Shown here: one piece after another, positions 31,908-42,605 of the stretch
Layout of the letters: every line of letters starts with the position of its first letter
Position numbering within the stretch: position 1 is the stretch's first letter
From: an uncultured Clostridia bacterium
Lineage (GTDB): Bacteria > Bacillota > Clostridia > TANB77 > CAG-508
DNA length: 42,605 bases
Assembly (NCBI GenBank): GCA_944386645.1
Contig: CALXBW010000014.1
Coordinates: 1 to 42,605 of the forward strand
Direction: 5' to 3'
Translations under genes and position numbers: made by a program
The notes under the pieces: generated by a model
The model's database searches: none
Seen by the model: only the letters and a program-made list of their open reading frames with translations
Told to the model about the DNA's origin: nothing

Positions 31908-33516
31908 GTATTAATACATCTTATGTTAAAGTTTAACGGGCGCAGATACTTTATTGCATAAATTAATTGGGTAATTTAAATACATCTTATGTTAAAGTTT
32001 AACAAAATATAATTCTATGAATGATACTTTATTAGAATTATTTAAATACATCTTATGTTAAAGTTTAACATATACAAACACAGAAGAACCAGCAACAATT
32101 ACTTATTTAAATACATCTTATGTTAAAGTTTAACTCTCTATCAGATATTATTGTATTATCTAATGCTTTTATTTAAATACATCTTATGTTAAAGTTTAAC
32201 ATATATTCTAACATTAAATCTATTTGTCTTTTTATTTATTTAAATACATCTTATGTTAAAGTTTAACACAGCATAAAAGATATAAATAATTTTAAAAGAG
32301 AATATTTAAATACATCTTATGTTAAAGTTTAACATATTGTTTTTATGCAATATCTATTTTTAGTTTAATAAATTTAAATACATCTTATGTTAAAGTTTAA
32401 CATGCTTAGGCAACTTATAAGCAAATGGGGAATTAATTTAAATACATCTTATGTTAAAGTTTAACGCACATAAAGGATACACATTTTGGGAAAAAGATTT
32501 ATTTAAATACATCTTATGTTAAAGTTTAACGCAGAAATATTAGATAAAAGCAAATTAGAAAATTGATTTAAATACATCTTATGTTAAAGTTTAACAAGAG
32601 TCCCCGTTCCCGGCTCTAGTCCCGCAAGCTTATTTAAATACATCTTATGTTAAAGTTTAACAGATAAAGATAGCAAATATTATGATAAATTTTTATGATT
32701 TAAATACATCTTATGTTAAAGTTTAACTTAATAAATGAGATGAAAGTTAAAGGCGTAGAAGTATTTAAATACATCTTATGTTAAAGTTTAACATTAAAGC
32801 TCTTTTTCTTCTTTTAAAAGTCTCCTCATTTAAATACATCTTATGTTAAAGTTTAACTTTCATATAAGTTATTTCTTCAAAATCGAATGGCTTTATTTAA
32901 ATACATCTTATGTTAAAGTTTAACTTATATTAGTAAAATTTACTATCCCATTTTTATCTATTTAAATACATCTTATGTTAAAGTTTAACTTAAAATTAAT
33001 AATACTAGATAAGTTAATTTTAATAATTTAAATACATCTTATGTTAAAGTTTAACATAGCTCAAATAAGTGGAACTTTTGCTAAAATTAAATTTAAATAC
33101 ATCTTATGTTAAAGTTTAACATTTATTTCTGTTATAACACCTGTTGTTTTTAATTTATTTAAATACATCTTATGTTAAAGTTTAACTGAAAATGAAATTA
33201 TTTCAACTATTAATCAATCTGCATTTAAATACATCTTATGTTAAAGTTTAACTATTTAAATTCGGCAGAGGCTTATAAAGATGTAAATGATTTAAATACA
33301 TCTTATGTTAAAGTTTAACAAAACACGGACTAATGTTAAGTAGTGTAGAATCAATATTTAAATACATCTTATGTTAAAGTTTAACGCATTCATCACTTGT
33401 ATATAGTCCATTACTTTCTTTATTTAAATACATCTTATGTTAAAGTTTAACAAAATATGGGAAGATAAAGGAATTGCTTGGTTTTGATTTAAATACATCT
33501 TATGTTAAAGTTTAAC
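31908..33516 (-). CRISPR. Type I-B CRISPR array, 25 repeats and 24 spacers
   Basis: The repeat is 30 bp. In the transcribed (minus) direction it begins GTTAAACTTTAAC and ends GATGTATTTAAAT, the form seen with type I-B systems of Clostridia. Spacers are 34-38 bp, mostly 35-36. All repeats are identical except the leftmost (31908-31937), which has three changes, as expected at the leader-distal end. The leader is therefore at the right, beside cas2. One spacer (32596-32631) is 61% GC, far above the rest. Spacer origins cannot be determined without a search. Confidence 0.98.
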
Positions 33517-33652
33517 TATTGAAAAATAAGCAGTTATCAATATATCAATATTTATAATTTAGCTAATATATTGACTTTTTCATTATTTTTTCCAGATATA
33601 ATTTTTTTTTAATAGCCTTATATATCAATAAAAAACTTTATAGTCTGGAAAA
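33517..33652 (-). promoter_or_regulatory. CRISPR leader
   Basis: 136 bp of very A/T-rich sequence between cas2 and the first repeat. It holds an inverted repeat TTTTCCAGA (33588-33596) / TCTGGAAAA (33644-33652), extended by TATA on both arms, directly after the cas2 stop, and two copies of TATATCAATA. The repeat-proximal half would carry the array promoter and the adaptation signals. Confidence 0.65.
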
Positions 33653-33940
33653 TTACAAGAATATATCTTCTGTATTTATCTTATTATTTCCTATTGTTGT
33701 CTCACCAATTGTCTTAAAATCCATTATTTTAATAATAGATATAAAATCTTTTTCTTTATTTATTATTAATTTCAACTCATTTTCTAATTCCATTATTTGA
33801 GAATTTGTTAGTGCTCCCCTAAATACAGATTTTTGCCAATGATTTAAATATTTTTTACATTTCTTAAATACTTTATTAACTCTTTTCTCTTCTATATCAT
33901 AAAACAAAAATACATAATTATAATTTATTTTTTTATTCAT
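33653..33940 (-). CDS. cas2: CRISPR-associated endonuclease/scaffold Cas2
   Basis: 95 residues with the ferredoxin-like Cas2 fold: first strand NYVFLFYDIEEKRVNKVFKK (Asp of YDIE is the usual metal ligand), NHWQKSVFRGALTNSQIMEL and the end strand FISIIKI. Cas2 dimers bridge two Cas1 dimers in the spacer-integration complex. AAGGAG lies before the ATG; it begins 2 nt after the cas1 stop. Last gene of the operon, next to the leader. Confidence 0.95.
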   Translation of the reverse strand: MNKKINYNYVFLFYDIEEKRVNKVFKKCKKYLNHWQKSVFRGALTNSQIMELENELKLIINKEKDFISIIKIMDFKTIGETTIGNNKINTEDIFL

Positions 33941-33942
33941 TT

Positions 33943-34944
33943 TTACTCCTTTTTCTCTAAGTCAAATGGAATAAATTCTTTACCTTCTATAATATATTTT
34001 ATAAGCTTATATCCATCTAATCTTATTGCTTGTTTATATGTTATCTTTCTCTTCAATTTTGGATGTTCAAATGTTTGATTTATTCTATTTTCAAAAGCAT
34101 CTATGAAAATCTTTTTTCCATCTTCGTTTAGCAATGAATAGTTTAGTTTTTCTTCGAAATGTTTTTCAACTTTTATTTTTTTATTATTTACTAAATCAAA
34201 TATTGTCCTAAAGACTATAACTGGTTTAAATACTTCACTTAAATCTAAACTTAGAGAAAACCTCGCTTCACCTGGTTCATGTAAAAAAGATATTGATTGT
34301 TCTAAATGAGTATTATAGATTTGAGAAATTGTCTTTGTATATAATAATGTATTTCCGAATGATATCATCGCATTCATTGGATTATCTGGTGGTCTTTTTA
34401 CTCTCTTATTTATTATAAAATTCTCTGGTAAAAAGTATTTAAATGATGAATAAAAATTTGCCCATATTTTTCCTTCTATTGATAATATTTGTTTTATATC
34501 TTTAGCCTTTTCTAATAATTTTTTTACATCTTTATTATAAAAATCTATAATTTCCTTTAATTCTTTTGAACCATGTCTATAATAATGATATAAAACAAAC
34601 TTTATATTTTTGGCTATACCATTTACTATCGCTCTTGATATTATTAATCGTTTTTTTTCAAATGTACTTGCTTGTTTAACTATTAATCTTCCACTTATTA
34701 ATGATTTTTTCGGATAAAATGTTCCTACATAATTTTCATAATAATTAAAAAAATGTACTACAATGCCAGCTGTTGATAATATATCTAATAATTTTGTAGA
34801 TATTGTAATATCATTAAAACAATATAACTCTTTTATTTTCTCTATTGGTAAATAAAAATTTCCTTTATCATTTTTATATTTGATACTAAAATCTTGTCTA
34901 GCCAAATCTCCTCTTGAAAATATATATTTAGTTTCTGATTTCAT
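33943..34944 (-). CDS. cas1: CRISPR-associated integrase Cas1 (type I-B)
   Basis: 333 residues, the usual length. N-terminal beta domain (TKYIFSRGDLARQDFSIKYK; HFFNYYENYVGTFYPKK), helical catalytic domain with the metal ligands Glu in LSIEGKIWANFY, His in SISFLHEPGEARFSLSLDLS and the Asp following, and PPDNPMNAMISFGNTLLY. It integrates new spacers with Cas2 and Cas4. GAGGAG lies before the ATG. The 40-bp gap from cas4 holds no promoter. Confidence 0.97.
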   Translation of the reverse strand: MKSETKYIFSRGDLARQDFSIKYKNDKGNFYLPIEKIKELYCFNDITISTKLLDILSTAGIVVHFFNYYENYVGTFYPKKSLISGRLIVKQASTFEKKRLIISRAIVNGIAKNIKFVLYHYYRHGSKELKEIIDFYNKDVKKLLEKAKDIKQILSIEGKIWANFYSSFKYFLPENFIINKRVKRPPDNPMNAMISFGNTLLYTKTISQIYNTHLEQSISFLHEPGEARFSLSLDLSEVFKPVIVFRTIFDLVNNKKIKVEKHFEEKLNYSLLNEDGKKIFIDAFENRINQTFEHPKLKRKITYKQAIRLDGYKLIKYIIEGKEFIPFDLEKKE

Positions 34945-34984
34945 TTTTTTCTCCTCAAACTTTTACTTTTTTATCTTCACAGTT

Positions 34985-35482
34985 TTATATATAACAATAT
35001 TCATAATAAGCACATCTTTTACATTTATTTTCTTTTTCTACATCTGGCACAGTATTTCCATTTATTAACATCTCTATTTCTTTTATGCAATTATTTAATT
35101 TTTCTATGTTTTTATCATTTAATTCTACTATTTCTGATTTTTTATTTTCTTTATTATTTTTCTCATTGTAAATTAATCTTCCTTTTTTATAAATTCCCTT
35201 ATCTCTTAATTTTTTTAAATAAAACAATAGTTGCATTTTAGCAGCTTCTGTATCTGAATCACTTTTTTTATATTCTTCTACATAGTTTGCTGTTACTTTA
35301 TCTACTACCATATCTTCATATTTTATCTCTGTATTTTTTCCATCTTTAGATTTTATTTCATGCAAAACTCTACCAATTCTAACATCCTCTGAATTATCTT
35401 CTAAATTAATTTTATTTGCAAATAGATAACATTGTCTTTTACAATGAAAATAATAATTTATAACTGTCCCTGTTATTTTCAT
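34985..35482 (-). CDS. cas4: CRISPR-associated exonuclease Cas4
   Basis: 165 residues: the first cluster cysteine in YYFHCKRQCYLFANKI, RecB-type nuclease motifs GRVLHEIKS and the lysine/Asp region, and the C-terminal CKRCAYYEYCYI giving the other 4Fe-4S ligands. It trims prespacers and selects PAM orientation for Cas1-Cas2. Its ATG overlaps the cas3 stop by 4 nt, so translation is coupled. Confidence 0.95.
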   Translation of the reverse strand: MKITGTVINYYFHCKRQCYLFANKINLEDNSEDVRIGRVLHEIKSKDGKNTEIKYEDMVVDKVTANYVEEYKKSDSDTEAAKMQLLFYLKKLRDKGIYKKGRLIYNEKNNKENKKSEIVELNDKNIEKLNNCIKEIEMLINGNTVPDVEKENKCKRCAYYEYCYI

Positions 35483-37887
35483 AAGAATAGTCCTTCCCCT
35501 TCTTCTATATACTTTCCTCTGTTAAATCTTCCATCTTTTATATATTTTTTTCCTTCTTCTACATAATACATGCCACATATCTTTTCGCCCTCTATCTGTT
35601 GTATACTATTTATTGGCAAAGAGTATACAAATAAATTTAACTTTTCAGCTATTTGTGATAACTTTACTTTTCTTTCTGAATATGAAATATTTCTATCCTC
35701 ATATATTTCTACATATTTTCTAAAAATATCTTTACCATTCACTTCTTGTCCATCTATTTTAATAGTATAATTAATAAAAATATCTATTGAATTAGTTTTT
35801 ATTAACTGCATTTTTTCTTCGATTTTCTTATAATTAATAGTACTACAATATTTTCTAAATTCTTCAATATTTTCACTAGTATATTTTGAACTTTCTTCTT
35901 TTATTATTTCTAAAATCTTATCGTAAAACAAATCAAATCTTTTATTTTCTAGCCATCTTCTACTTTCATTTTTGTTTAAATTATATTCCAATCTTTTGTC
36001 TTTTTTATAAATAATATTTGCATCATCTAGATTAAAAAAATATGCTACACAGTTTTTCTTTTTATTTGACCTATTTATTCTACCAATAAACTGTTCTTCA
36101 CTGTCAAGAAATGATATATCTTTAAAACCTACATCCATATCTATATCCACTCCAGCTTCAATTGTCTGAGTTGCTACTAAAATCATTTCTTTACACTCTT
36201 TTGCTTTTTTTATTATTTTTTGTCTTGAATACTTATTATCATCACCTGTTATAATATATGTATTGTTACTTTTATTTTTTAGTTTTTCATATAATTCTTC
36301 AGCACTATCCTTTTTTATAAATTCTATTACAACCTTTTTATTTTTATGTTTTAATATTTCACTCATTAATAACTCAATACTAATTTTTTTATCTAGTAAT
36401 TCATAATTCAATATAACTCTTTTTCCAAATATTTTATTTTCATAATATTTTTTAGTATCACTAATTAATTGACAAAAATTTGATATATTTTTATTCAGTA
36501 ATTTGTCTAGTCTTGGTAAAGTAGCAGACATTATAATAAATTTTATATTTAGTAATTTTGCATATTTATCAAACATTTCTACCATTTCGTACCAAATATT
36601 ATTTGAATAAGATTGAATCTCATCTAATATAACAATACTGTTAACATAATTATATAAACTATAATTTTTCTCTTTACCTGTTCCAAAAAAAGTGTTAAAT
36701 AGATTAATATGAGATGTTATTACAATTGGATATTGATTAAAAACATTTTTCATATAAATCATTTCATAATCTAAATTTTCTTTTTCATCCATTGCCATTG
36801 CAGAAATAGAATTAATAACTACATAATCTTCATATTTATTAAAATACTCACTAAATGTTTTATCTGTTTGTTCTATAATATTATTAAATGGAAATATATA
36901 ATGTATAGAATTAATATCTTCAATATTTTCATATAATATTCTAGCTAAGTTAATTGCTATATTTGTCTTTCCAGCTCCAGTAGGAGCTTCTAAATAAAAT
37001 ATATTTTTATCCAAATTTTTATTTAATGTACTTTCTGCTTCTAAAAACATATCACTTCTTAATTCATTTATTCCTTCTAATTCTATTTCTCTTCTCTCAT
37101 ACTTTTTTATTGTTTTAAAAAGCTTTGACTCCTCATATTTTTTGAATAAATTATTTTTCTTATCTATTCTAAAATTTACTTTTTTTCCTATCATATAATC
37201 ATATGTAGCATAAAAATCTGCTGATATCATACATGAATATAGCATTTTACATAATATATACATTTCTAAACCATTAATTTTTAATTTTTCTAGTACTTTA
37301 TTTAAACTATCCATATTCAATTGTTTTTCATATATATTTATCAGTGGCTCTGGTATTTCTGGTATTTTCTTATCTTTTATAGAATCCAATAAATTACTTA
37401 GTGTTTCTAATTTTGTATGATGCCTTGAAATAATATATCCAAAATAGTATCCAGAATATAAAATAATTATATTTTCATATTGATTTCTTTCATTGTTATT
37501 TTTTATTTCATCTATTATTGAATCTATGTATATTCTAGCTGATAATGCTGCATGAGTATCATCAGCATTATCAACTTTTATATTCAAATCATTATTCATT
37601 TTATTTTTTTGGAATGATGGATTTATTTTTCCTATATCATGATAATAAATAGCTTGCTTAAATAATTTATATATTTCTTCTGTAATTATATTATTAGTAT
37701 TAAATGTTTTTTCAATAATATTTTTTATTATATATTCTAAATTTTTATCTTTTTCCATTTTTTTATAATATTCATAAGTTAAATCTAAATGTGAAATTAA
37801 TAATTCACTTTCTCCATTATCTTTCGTATGTGCATAATATTTATGTTTTAAATTTTTTAATAACTTTTCTATGTACTCATTATCCAT
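35479..37887 (-). CDS. cas3: CRISPR-associated nuclease-helicase Cas3
   Basis: 802 residues. N-terminal HD nuclease domain (first His near 33, HD at 83-84 in IYYHDIGKINPSFQ, further His in DDTHAALSA and SRHHTKLE), then an SF2 helicase with Walker A LEAPTGAGKTNIAINLA, motif II IVILDEIQSYS, motif III MSATLPRL, and motif VI FIGRINRSNKKK. It degrades target DNA after Cascade binding. The start has no close ribosome binding site (AAAGGA is 18 nt away), so it may depend on coupling or be weakly translated. Confidence 0.97.
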   Translation of the reverse strand: MDNEYIEKLLKNLKHKYYAHTKDNGESELLISHLDLTYEYYKKMEKDKNLEYIIKNIIEKTFNTNNIITEEIYKLFKQAIYYHDIGKINPSFQKNKMNNDLNIKVDNADDTHAALSARIYIDSIIDEIKNNNERNQYENIIILYSGYYFGYIISRHHTKLETLSNLLDSIKDKKIPEIPEPLINIYEKQLNMDSLNKVLEKLKINGLEMYILCKMLYSCMISADFYATYDYMIGKKVNFRIDKKNNLFKKYEESKLFKTIKKYERREIELEGINELRSDMFLEAESTLNKNLDKNIFYLEAPTGAGKTNIAINLARILYENIEDINSIHYIFPFNNIIEQTDKTFSEYFNKYEDYVVINSISAMAMDEKENLDYEMIYMKNVFNQYPIVITSHINLFNTFFGTGKEKNYSLYNYVNSIVILDEIQSYSNNIWYEMVEMFDKYAKLLNIKFIIMSATLPRLDKLLNKNISNFCQLISDTKKYYENKIFGKRVILNYELLDKKISIELLMSEILKHKNKKVVIEFIKKDSAEELYEKLKNKSNNTYIITGDDNKYSRQKIIKKAKECKEMILVATQTIEAGVDIDMDVGFKDISFLDSEEQFIGRINRSNKKKNCVAYFFNLDDANIIYKKDKRLEYNLNKNESRRWLENKRFDLFYDKILEIIKEESSKYTSENIEEFRKYCSTINYKKIEEKMQLIKTNSIDIFINYTIKIDGQEVNGKDIFRKYVEIYEDRNISYSERKVKLSQIAEKLNLFVYSLPINSIQQIEGEKICGMYYVEEGKKYIKDGRFNRGKYIEEGEGLFL

Positions 37888-37920
37888 ATAAATATAATTA
37901 TTTTTCCTTTCTTCATAATG

Positions 37921-38691
37921 TTAAAAATAGTATATATTTTCACCCTGAACTCTATAAATATTAAAATTTTCTTTAACATCTAATTCTTGGTTTGTAAACA
38001 TAAAATTAGAAAATTTACTATATCCTATTTTCTCATTTAATTCTATTGGCAATAATTCTTTATATAAATACTCTTTTCTTTCTTTATTATCAAATCCTAA
38101 TATTTCATCAAATAAAGTGTCTTTTAATTCTGCAATTTTTTCTTCAAAAATGCTATTTATTACTGAAATTTTTTCATTTATATTAAACACATTCTCTATT
38201 TTTACATTTGATATATCTGCAAAATGGTCATTTTTTCCTATATATGGAATATATTCACATTTTTTATTAAGCAAATATTCCTTTATTTTTTTATATTCAC
38301 AGCTATCATTTTCTAGTATATATATTATCCATCTTGGTCTTTCTAACCACTGTTCTTTCACAATAAGATTATTTCCTTGTTCTTTAGATGCATATCCTAC
38401 TGAATTATTAAAGCTTTGAATTTTTCTTGAAAAATTCTCTTTTCCTATTTTAGGAAGAATCCCAATTTTTAAATTTTTTAACTTATCATAAAACTCAGGA
38501 ATTTCTTTCACTTCTTTTCCTATGCTTTTTTGAAAAGAGTAATAATTATATCCATTTAAACCAATAATAGCACCTAATAATCCTAAAAGCATAATTTTAT
38601 GAGGAAAATTATATGTATAATATGTTTCATTACTATCAGGCTTTTTAATAATAGCCATATTTGATTTTAATTCAAATTTTAAAGTTTCCAT
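37921..38691 (-). CDS. cas5: Type I-B Cascade subunit Cas5
   Basis: 256 residues of the RAMP superfamily. The N-terminus (LKFELKSNMAIIKKPDSNET) followed by HKIMLLGLLGAIIGLNGYNY is typical of Cas5 of the Hmari/Csh/Tneap group, with a glycine-rich turn NSVGYASKEQGN and the end FNIYRVQGENIYYF. It caps the 5' handle of crRNA in Cascade. GAGAGGA lies before the ATG; it begins 14 nt after cas7. Confidence 0.93.
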   Translation of the reverse strand: METLKFELKSNMAIIKKPDSNETYYTYNFPHKIMLLGLLGAIIGLNGYNYYSFQKSIGKEVKEIPEFYDKLKNLKIGILPKIGKENFSRKIQSFNNSVGYASKEQGNNLIVKEQWLERPRWIIYILENDSCEYKKIKEYLLNKKCEYIPYIGKNDHFADISNVKIENVFNINEKISVINSIFEEKIAELKDTLFDEILGFDNKERKEYLYKELLPIELNEKIGYSKFSNFMFTNQELDVKENFNIYRVQGENIYYF

Positions 38692-38705
38692 TTTTTCCTC
38701 TCTTT

Positions 38706-41430
<2,725 letters not shown>

Positions 41431-41441
41431 TTTTTCACCTC

Positions 41442-42122
41442 CTATCTTGCCTTACAAAAGCCAAAACCTATTGAATTTTTTTCCAAGCAGCCGATCGATA
41501 ATATAAGAAAAGCTAAATCTTGTGACATCTGATCTTCTTTTATAAATATCTCAAATTTATTTCCTAACATATTTATATTTTTGTATGGTATTTTTATTGG
41601 TTTTATATTTATCTTTCTTATTTCTTTTATAAAATCTGTATCTATACTATTTCCAAATATATTTCTATATTTTTTCTGTGTATTTGCAAGAATTCGTTTC
41701 TTGACAAAATCTAAATTTTCTTTTATATCAAAATCTCCCTTTTCTGTAGTAATAATTGTTGGTGTCAAAGTAATTAATTTTTTTATTTTTCTTTGCTCGT
41801 TTGTTTGAAACAAAACTTGAATAACTTTAAAATAATCATTTTCCATATAATTCAAAACTTGTTTTAATTTCATAATTTTTTCTATTTCCAATCCTCTTAA
41901 GTCAAATGTATATATATTATTTTTCTTATATATACCATCACTTTCAACCGGATATAAGTTACAAAATACATAATTTTTATATGTATTCTTCTCATGTATT
42001 TGCTTTAACTTAATATCTTTTAACATTGCAAATGATATTAAATTTGATATTTTTTCATATGTACCGAAACTTTTCAAATTCTGTTTTAATAATACAAATA
42101 CTTTTAAGTTATAATATTTCAC
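41442..42122 (-). CDS. cas6: CRISPR RNA endoribonuclease Cas6
   Basis: 226 residues with two RAMP ferredoxin-like halves and the signature glycine-rich loop at the very end (EKNSIGFGFCKAR). It cuts each repeat of the precursor RNA to leave an 8-nt 5' handle, here probably AUUUAAAU. The start is GTG, 9 nt after AAGGGTG. First gene of the cas operon. A His in the first third (QIHEKNTYKN) could be catalytic; this is not certain. Confidence 0.93.
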   Translation of the reverse strand: MKYYNLKVFVLLKQNLKSFGTYEKISNLISFAMLKDIKLKQIHEKNTYKNYVFCNLYPVESDGIYKKNNIYTFDLRGLEIEKIMKLKQVLNYMENDYFKVIQVLFQTNEQRKIKKLITLTPTIITTEKGDFDIKENLDFVKKRILANTQKKYRNIFGNSIDTDFIKEIRKINIKPIKIPYKNINMLGNKFEIFIKEDQMSQDLAFLILSIGCLEKNSIGFGFCKAR

Positions 42123-42194
42123 GTTATCACACCCTTTATTTTTAATACCCCTTTATTTCATCCTTTCCACTTTCATTTGTACTATATCAAAAAA

Positions 42195-42223
42195 AATATA
42201 CATATCCTGTCGAAACTTGTCGA
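42195..42223 (-). promoter_or_regulatory. Putative promoter of the cas operon
   Basis: Minus strand TCGACA (42218-42223), 17-nt spacer, TATATT (42195-42200). A second TCGACA lies in the spacer 11 nt on, making a direct repeat that could be a regulator site. Leader of about 70 nt to the cas6 GTG. Confidence 0.5.
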
Positions 42224-42315
42224 TAAAAATAAATTTTTTTACTTTTTCTTGTTTCAAAATATTATATAATTATCCATACAACAAAAATAAAATTATATTA
42301 AGAAGGATTCATATT

Positions 42316-42605
42316 ATGAAATTTAATATGAAACTATTAAAAGAACCATTTGACAATATAAAAAATGGTACAAAAACAATTGAATTTAGACTATATGATG
42401 AAAAACGAAAACAGATAAAAATTGGTGATATAATAGAATTTTCATTACTCCCAGACCTAAATGAAAAAATAGAAACAAAAGTAATAGAATTATATAGAGC
42501 CAATACATTTAAAGATTTATTCAGAAAATTTTATACTGATGAAAATGAAATAAAAAATAAATTAGAAAATATCCATTCAATTTATACTCTCGAAAAAGAA
42601 AAAAA
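42316..42605 (+). CDS. ASCH-domain protein (partial, runs off the window)
   Basis: Starts MKFNMKLLKEPFDNIKNGTK and continues TIEFRLYDEKRKQIKIGDII and so on for 96 codons without a stop to the window end. The KNGTKTIEFRLYDEKR.KIKIGD.I.F pattern is the ASCH (PUA-like) fold, thought to bind RNA or modified nucleotides. AAGAAGG lies 10 nt before the ATG. It is divergent from the cas operon, sharing its 193-bp upstream region. An ORF on the opposite strand here is its shadow. Confidence 0.8.
   Translation, partial: MKFNMKLLKEPFDNIKNGTKTIEFRLYDEKRKQIKIGDIIEFSLLPDLNEKIETKVIELYRANTFKDLFRKFYTDENEIKNKLENIHSIYTLEKEK

Noticed and set aside
42309-42503. 64-codon minus-strand ORF at the right edge
   Set aside because: It is the reverse of the ASCH gene, which has a ribosome binding site, a recognisable motif and an open frame to the window end.

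Overview
The window is very AT-rich throughout (apart from one CRISPR spacer), uses strong AGGAGG-type ribosome binding sites, and encodes a yabP-yabQ-divIC cluster, Rho, MutS/MiaB, several ECF sigma factors and a type I-B CRISPR-Cas locus. Together these point to an endospore-forming, low-GC member of the Clostridia, probably from a gut metagenome. No rRNA or tRNA gene was recognised. Almost every gene lies on the minus strand; the clear exceptions are the DUF2798-like gene, an antisense RNA near 17.9 kb and a partial ASCH gene at the right edge.

Layout. 1-10.4 kb: two Nudix hydrolases, an ECF sigma/anti-sigma (DUF4179) pair, a radical SAM operon preceded by a frameshifted HD phosphohydrolase and a 37-aa ORF, an RNA m5C methyltransferase with a non-standard start, a rubredoxin-glutamate synthase fusion, and an ECF sigma factor with a built-in membrane anchor that is split by one TAG codon. 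10.4-17.8 kb: FolC, a decayed IS200 element, a frameshifted ATP-grasp gene, a PadR regulator coupled to an FtsW-like protein, small membrane peptides, a second sigma/anti-sigma pair and a DUF6873-type protein. 17.8-19.2 kb: an RNA-dense stretch with a probable type I toxin-antitoxin module, a 151-nt hairpin element, a putative attenuator upstream of a DUF2798 membrane protein, and a second hairpin element. 19.2-31.9 kb: mostly housekeeping (guanine deaminase, flavin reductase, Rho, sporulation and septum genes, aspartate kinase, MutS, MiaB) followed by a small alarmone synthetase/two-component operon and a P-loop kinase. 31.9-42.1 kb: a 25-repeat CRISPR array and the complete order cas6-cas8b-cas7-cas5-cas3-cas4-cas1-cas2, all reading leftwards, with a divergent ASCH gene at the right end.

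How the parts fit. The cas operon reads from a promoter at about 42.2 kb down to cas2. The array continues in the same direction from an AT-rich leader beside cas2 to a degenerate last repeat, only 37 bp before the start of the P-loop kinase. The two sigma/anti-sigma pairs are translationally coupled. The promoter of the first pair lies in a ~150-bp intergenic block that occurs again 4 kb away in front of a response-regulator-like 55-aa ORF, suggesting a shared regulon. The most promising undescribed items are the convergent toxin/antisense RNA module with an SD-hiding hairpin, the mutually exclusive hairpins before the DUF2798 gene, the membrane-tethered sigma factor, and three unrelated-sequence large hairpin elements. 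All functional calls come from reading motifs by eye; no database search was run, and positions worked out by hand could be off by a base or so.
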